NCBI GenBank assembly: GCA_023356515.1
Contig: JAKQYG010000191.1
Coordinates: forward strand, 1-7,594
Length of the DNA stretch: 7,594 bases
Reading direction: 5' to 3'
From: Trichodesmium sp. MAG_R04
Lineage (GTDB): Bacteria > Cyanobacteriota > Cyanobacteriia > Cyanobacteriales > Microcoleaceae
Shown: piece by piece, positions 1 through 4,800 of the stretch
Numbering within the stretch: the first letter of the stretch is position 1
Layout: every line of letters starts with the position of its first letter
Program-made: the position numbers and the translations under genes
The notes under the pieces: model-generated
Seen by the model: only the letters and a program-made list of their open reading frames with translations
Told to the model about the DNA's origin: nothing
Database searches by the model: none

Positions 1-132
1 CCTGCAACTATTCCTAAGTGGTCAAGATTTTTAACTGTTATTGATTCTATTAAAGACATTTTTTTGATACTCAATAAGGATGGAATTATCAGTTTTATGA
101 TCTCACTTGAAGTGACTAAAAGTCATAAGTAA
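1..132 (+). CDS. Possible 3' end of an unidentified CDS, cut by the window edge
   Basis: Frame 1 is open from the first base to a TAA at 130-132, giving 43 residues that end in VTKSHK. The other two forward frames close within about 35 bases. The peptide mixes a hydrophobic stretch (DIFLILNKDGIISFMI) with charged residues, as a real protein C-terminus might. No motif identifies a family and no start is visible. A 43-codon open frame in AT-rich DNA can occur by chance, so this is only a plausible gene end. It is on the same strand as the following genes and ends 48 bases before the small zinc-ribbon ORF. Confidence 0.4.
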   Translation, partial: PATIPKWSRFLTVIDSIKDIFLILNKDGIISFMISLEVTKSHK

Positions 133-203
133 TTCTACTTAATTAAATAGACATTCTCTTGTAACCTCTTGTAATACAACATGAAGTACAGAATGTGGGT
201 TTT
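131..203 (+). repeat. Flank repeat B, left copy (matches 7252-7323)
   Basis: This 73-base segment, running from AATTCT through the ATG at 181 to the first codons of the zinc-ribbon ORF, aligns by eye with 7252-7323. I count about ten substitutions and one single-base gap. Conserved blocks include TTAATTAAATAGA, TTGTAACCTCT, TAATACAA and ATGAAGTAC. It covers the leader and start of a small gene, so the two copies look like a duplicated gene front rather than two unrelated intergenic regions. Confidence 0.7.
156..174 (+). repeat. Two CTCTTGTAA direct repeats, 10-base period
   Basis: CTCTTGTAA occurs at 156-164 and again at 166-174, one helical turn apart. The second copy overlaps the interrupted palindrome TTGTA-A-TACAA (169-179). 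They lie just before the ATG at 181, where a regulator could bind, but the diverged downstream copy of this segment keeps only the first TTGTAA. A regulatory role is inference. Confidence 0.3.
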
Positions 204-315
204 ATTAAATTCTTGTCAGAAATGTCAGGAACCTTTGATGTCTTTTAAACATAAGTTCTGTCCAAATTGTGGTTCACCTTACACTAAAAAAATAAGTAGG
301 GTTTACTATCTATGA
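181..315 (+). CDS. Small double-CxxC zinc-ribbon microprotein (44 aa)
   Basis: ATG at 181 opens a 44-codon frame ending at TGA 313-315. The protein has two CxxC knuckles, C12-x2-C15 and C27-x2-C30, separated by 11 residues, in the context SCQKCQEP and FCPNCGSPY. The second has the CPxCG form typical of zinc-ribbon knuckles. The likely role is to bind one structural Zn(II); possible partners are nucleic acid or protein, and neither can be told from the sequence. There is no Shine-Dalgarno motif before the ATG, which is common in cyanobacteria; Met5 (ATG at 193) is an alternative start. The tail KKISRVYYL is basic then aromatic. It is co-oriented with the ATPase operon, whose promoter begins about 100 bases past its stop, so it is probably a separate unit. 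It may be a remnant of a longer zinc-ribbon gene. Confidence 0.55.
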   Translation: MKYRMWVLLNSCQKCQEPLMSFKHKFCPNCGSPYTKKISRVYYL

Positions 316-345
316 ACATTTGAATTTGTTCAGTTGTGTAGTTGT

Positions 346-398
346 TTGCACTCAGACAGTTGCCAACAAAAACGCTTTTATTTACAAAACAAGTGCAA
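346..398 (+). promoter_or_regulatory. Possible operator: TTGCACT/AGTGCAA inverted repeat
   Basis: TTGCACT (346-352) is matched by its reverse complement AGTGCAA (392-398). The right arm ends 16 bases before the extended -10 element, so a protein bound here or a folded form could affect initiation. The 39-base gap is long for a simple dimer operator. Only position and symmetry support this. Confidence 0.25.
351..367 (+). repeat. Flank repeat A, left copy (matches 7093-7109)
   Basis: CTCAGACAGTTGCCAAC is identical at 351-367 and 7093-7109. The similarity continues loosely through ACGCTTT and TTTACAA on the right of both copies. A 17-base exact match plus flanking similarity is unlikely to be chance in a window this size. 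Confidence 0.7.
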
Positions 399-414
399 CA
401 CTTCACAATGAAAA

Positions 415-423
415 TGGTATAAT
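415..423 (+). promoter_or_regulatory. Extended -10 promoter of the ATPase/STAND operon
   Basis: TGGTATAAT combines a perfect TATAAT (418-423) with the upstream TG of an extended -10 element. No good -35 hexamer lies 16-18 bases upstream (TGCAAC at 394-399 is the nearest), which fits the extended -10 class. Transcription would start near 430, leaving a leader of about 48 bases that contains the whole heptamer repeat. It is the best promoter-like sequence before the two large genes. Confidence 0.6.
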
Positions 424-449
424 CTAAATGCCTAGTAGACTAATGCTAA

Positions 450-477
450 TAACTGATAACTGATAACTGATAACTGA
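450..477 (+). repeat. Heptamer short tandem repeat (TAACTGA)x4 abutting the start codon
   Basis: Four perfect copies of TAACTGA fill 450-477, one base before the ATG at 479. Heptameric short tandem repeats (STRR class) are known from cyanobacterial intergenic DNA. Here the array occupies the position of a ribosome-binding site and contains no GGAGG-like sequence. The 7-base period puts TAA stops in all three forward frames, so translation from upstream cannot run into the ATPase gene. Copy-number change would alter leader length without touching the coding frame. Confidence 0.85.
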
Positions 478-478
478 A

Positions 479-1834
479 ATGACAGATTTAAGACAATTTC
501 GTAGAGCTACAAATCCTATTAAAGCTCTCAATATAGAAAATCCTCAAGATCAAGCATATTACATTGACTTTGCTTCAGTACGAGGAGGTAAAGTTATTAC
601 TAAACTCAAAAATAAAATTACCTTTCTTGATACTGACGAACCTACTTGTAGTCTTTTTACAGGACATATTGGTTGTGGCAAATCTACAGAATTATTACGA
701 CTTAAAGTAGAATTAGAAAGTGAAAATTTTCATGTTGTTTATTTTGAGTCAAGTGAAGATTTAGAAGTTACTGATGTTGATATTGTTGATGTACTACTCG
801 CGATCGCTCGTCGTATCAGTGAAAGTATGGAGGAAAATCAAATTAAGCTAGAAACAACAGGTTTAAGAGGGTTGCTTAAAAATGTTTGGCAAGGTTTGAA
901 TGCAGAAGTTAGGGGTTTAGAAGTAGGCATTTCCAAAGTAGGAGAAATAGGAGGAGAAGCTACGAATAAAGAAGGAGAATATTCTTTATCATTTGGCATT
1001 GGTAAGATTACGATGATGACAAAAATTGACCAGAAGCTACGTCAGCAACTTAACCAATATTTAGGACCTAAAAAAAAGGTCTTGATTAAAACAATTAATC
1101 AGGAATTATTAGCACCTGCGATCGCCAAGCTGAAACAACAGGGTAAAGAAGGGTTAGTAGTCATTGTGGATAACCTAGACAGGGTTGAAAATACAGTTAA
1201 ACCTTTTGGGATATCCCAGCAGGAATATCTATTTATAGATCAGGGAGAATATCTCAAGGGTCTAAATTGTCACTTAGTCTATACTATGCCTCGCTCTCTA
1301 ATGTTCTCTAATAATTTTGGCAGACTTTACAACAGATTTGGGGAAGATCCTAATGTCTTACCCATGATTCCTGTACAGTTTAAGAATGGCACAAGCCATG
1401 AAGTAGGAATGGAGCAACTACAACAAATGGTATTAGCACGAGCTTTTCCTAATCTCGAATCAGAACAACGTCTTCCAAAAATTTCTGCAATTTTTGATTC
1501 TCCTAAGACTTTGGATCGTTTATGTCATGTCAGTGGTGGTCATGTACGGGACTTATTAATCCTGTTAAATACATTAATTATGGAAGAAATGCAGTTACCT
1601 CTTTCAGGTAGAGTATTAGAAACTGTTATTCGTTCTCGCCGAAGTAAAATGACTATGTCTATTTCCGATCAGGAATGGGAGTTATTGCGTCTAGTTAAAC
1701 AACGAAAAAAGGTCAGTGATGATATAGGTTATCAAAAGCTGATCCGCAGTCATTTTGTCTTTGAATATATAGAAAATGACGAATCTTGGTTTGATATTAA
1801 TCCCGTTTTGGCACAGGCACCTGAATTACAATGA
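479..1834 (+). CDS. P-loop ATPase (AAA/STAND-like), partner of the downstream STAND-WD40 protein
   Basis: This 451-residue protein is probably a cytoplasmic regulatory ATPase. The N-terminal segment (1-50) leads to a textbook Walker A, GHIGCGKST (62-70), followed by ELLRLK. Walker B is VVIVDNLDR (227-235) with D231 as the likely metal-binding acid. LVYTMPRSL (266-274) resembles a sensor strand, and GGHVRDLL (353-360) a sensor-2-like helix. Residues 396-451 look like a winged-helix end. I recall similar proteins, with the SVRGGK and FTGHIGCGKSTELL signatures, next to TPR proteins in cyanobacteria; no exact substrate or partner is known to me. No transmembrane helix or effector domain is visible. 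The start follows the heptamer array with no Shine-Dalgarno, and the family-like sequence begins right at this Met. The stop overlaps the next gene's start (ATGA), implying translational coupling. Confidence 0.88.
   Translation: MTDLRQFRRATNPIKALNIENPQDQAYYIDFASVRGGKVITKLKNKITFLDTDEPTCSLFTGHIGCGKSTELLRLKVELESENFHVVYFESSEDLEVTDVDIVDVLLAIARRISESMEENQIKLETTGLRGLLKNVWQGLNAEVRGLEVGISKVGEIGGEATNKEGEYSLSFGIGKITMMTKIDQKLRQQLNQYLGPKKKVLIKTINQELLAPAIAKLKQQGKEGLVVIVDNLDRVENTVKPFGISQQEYLFIDQGEYLKGLNCHLVYTMPRSLMFSNNFGRLYNRFGEDPNVLPMIPVQFKNGTSHEVGMEQLQQMVLARAFPNLESEQRLPKISAIFDSPKTLDRLCHVSGGHVRDLLILLNTLIMEEMQLPLSGRVLETVIRSRRSKMTMSISDQEWELLRLVKQRKKVSDDIGYQKLIRSHFVFEYIENDESWFDINPVLAQAPELQ
800..807. repeat. 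HIP1 palindrome GCGATCGC
   Basis: A perfect GCGATCGC inside the ATPase gene. HIP1 is highly overrepresented in many cyanobacterial genomes, so this supports the taxonomic guess. Confidence 0.85.
1118..1125. repeat. HIP1 palindrome GCGATCGC
   Basis: The second perfect HIP1 site in the ATPase gene, in codons just before the Walker B region. Confidence 0.85.
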
Positions 1835-4800
1835 TGAATAAATCACAAAAAATGTTAAATCTTACGGATGAACAAGAAAGCTCTCTCAATAGATTAGCCT
1901 CAACAATAGAGGATTTTCACGGAGAGTTTATGTTGATTTTTGCCCATTGTAATTATATGGGTTTAAGGGAGCGCTTAGTTCAACATCTGCAAGAATTTTG
2001 TTTAGTTGAAACAGTAGTTATTCAGCCATCGGATATTACTTTATATACAACTATTCAAACTCAAATTACAGAAAAAAAACCATTAGCTGTGATGGTTTTA
2101 GGGTTAGAAACTGTGACTAATCTTCAGCAGATGTTAGCATCAGCAGATCAAGTTCGTGAGGAGTTCCAGAAAAACTTTCATTTCCCTTTAATATTATGGG
2201 TTAACGATCGAGTTCAAGTCCAACTGATGGAGTCAGCTCCTAATTTTGAAAATTGGGGAATAACGAAAGAATTGACGATTACAAATGAACAATTAGCTGT
2301 TGTTTTGAAAGATAAATCCGGAGATTTTTTTACTTATAATTCACCACAACTAACTCATGGTGAAGCTTTAGCACTAGAAGTAGAAATAGAAGCAGCACAG
2401 AGAGATTTTCGCAGTTCAGAAAACCTAGAGTTAGAAGTATATTTACAATCTTTATTAGGTTTTGTTAAAATTAATATTAATCACAAAAGAGATAGTGCTT
2501 TAAAGCATTATAAAAAAGCGTTAGAGCTTTGGCAACAACTTGGCGATTTAGAAAAACAAGGAACTATACTGGGTGAAATTGCTTTTTGTTATTATTTGCA
2601 AGCTTTTAAACAACCACTTGAACATCCAGATTGGCAAAAGACTAGAGATTATTTAGAACAAGCACTACAAGCTTGGGAGGATGCAAAAAGACCAGATTTA
2701 ATGGCTGATTCTATTACTAAGTTAGGTAGAATTTTTAGGAAGCTAGAAGACTGGGAAAAGCTTAAACAATTTGCTGAAAAAGCTTTAGAATGGCATCGAA
2801 AGGATATGAGAATTTCAGGAAGAATAGAAGATTATTCTTTTCTGGCTGAAGTAGCTTTAGTCCAAGAACAATGGGACAAAGCAATTAATTTAGCTGAAGA
2901 ATCTCTTAAAATTTACCAAATAAAATCGGAAAATCAGGAAGTTTTTGATCCAATATTTAGTAGATGTAATTTGATAAAAGCAAGAGCGGAACAACATTTA
3001 GGAGAGTATCAGGAAGCAATTAAATTTTTAGAATTTGTTGAACAGTATGGTATTGATTTTTCCGATATTCAATTATATTTAGATATTCTTCATGATCTAC
3101 ATCAGTTCTACTTTGAGAATCAACAATATGGTAAAGCTTTTGAAATTAAGCAACGCTCTCAAAGAAATAAATATAAATATGGTCTAAAGGCATTTATTGG
3201 TGCAAGTCACCTAACAACTAAAGAAATTTCAGCTTTTATGACTGGGAATACCTCCCAGAACCTTCCTAGAGAAATAATTTCTTCAGGTCGCGATCAAGAT
3301 GTTAAAAATTTGGTGAAATGGGTTAAGAGAGATGACAAAAAAGTAATTGTTATTCATGGGACTTCTGGAGTAGGAAAAAGTTCTTTAATAAACGCAGGAT
3401 TAGTGCCTAGTTTAGAACAAGATTTTATTGGTTTAGAAAATTTTATTCCTGTATATATTCGTAGTTATAATAAGTGGCAAGAAGAATTAGGAAAGAAACT
3501 AAAAAAAGCTCTAGAAAAAAACAATATTAAGTTAACTAACCCTCTAAAATCTTCAGAATTTATTTTAGAGGAAGTACAAAATAGTCAGTACCAAAACCTA
3601 CGATTTGTTTTAATTTTTGACCAATTTGAGGAATTCTTTTTTATTTCTGATACAGAAGAACTGAGAACTGAATTGTTTGAATTTTTAGGAAAGTGTTTAG
3701 ATATTACTACTCTTAAGGTTATTTTTTCCTTGCGTCCAGATTATATCCATTTATTGCTGAATAGACCAGGAATGAAAACAATTAGTGATGATATCCTCAG
3801 CACAAATGTCCTTTATAAAATTAGTAATTTTTCTGTTGATACAGCAAAAAGTTTAATTGATAAATTAACCCAGCAATCTAGTCTTCGTTTAGAAAAAGAT
3901 TTAATTGAGGAATTTGTTAATGATTTAGTAGAAAAAGATGGTCAAATACGTCCTATTGAGTTGCAAGTAGTGGGAGCACAGTTGGAACAAGAGAACATCA
4001 CAACGCTGGGAAAATATCGCCAAAGTGGTCCAAAAGAAAAACTGATTAAGCAATATTTAGCAGAAGCAATCAGAGATTGTGGTCTTGAGAATAAACGCTT
4101 TACCAAGTTAGTCTTATACTTACTCACAGATGAGAATAAAAATCGCCCTCTCAAGACTCATGCCGAATTAGAAGCAGATTTAAAAGCATTGACGGTAGAT
4201 TTAGCAATAGATGCCCAAGAAATTAAACTTGAGCCAGAAAAATTAAGTTTAGTATTAGAACAAAAAATTAAAGTTGAGCCAGAAAAATTAAGTTTAGTAT
4301 TAGATATTTTGGTTCGATCAGGTTTGCTATTGAAATTGCCAGAAGCTAATGCTTTTCGTTATCAACTGGTTCATGACTATCTAGTATCCTTTATTCGCGA
4401 AAATGGTAGCGATTTATGTAAAGAGATTAAAAATGAATATTTCTCTGAAAAGTATGAAAAGAAAGTAAGTTTAGCACAAAAACAGGGAAAAGAACAGCAA
4501 AAGAGATTCATAATTGTAGGCTTTCTTCTGTGTGTTGTGACAGTTGTGGTAGGATTTTATTGGTATAGAGCAGAAGAACAAGGAATAAAGGCTATTAGTA
4601 AACATTCAGAATATCTCTTTGCCTCGGGTCAAAGGTTTGAGTCTTTGAAAGAAGCTCTCAGGGCGGGAAGAAAATTCAAACAATTGAAACTACAAAACCA
4701 GGAATTAAGAGAAGAAGTCATTACTACACTACAGCAGTCACTTAACTGGCAAGTAGAGCAGAATCGCTTTGAGGGGCACGATGCTATTGTCTGGGATCTG

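Noticed and set aside
159..180. TTGTAA and TAATAC as -35/-10 of the zinc-ribbon ORF
   Set aside because: The TAATAC is only a few bases before the ATG and the boxes are too close together for a standard promoter, so I did not call it.
3942..4154. Minus-strand 70-codon open frame inside the NTPase region
   Set aside because: It is antisense to a well-supported conserved domain and has no independent features.
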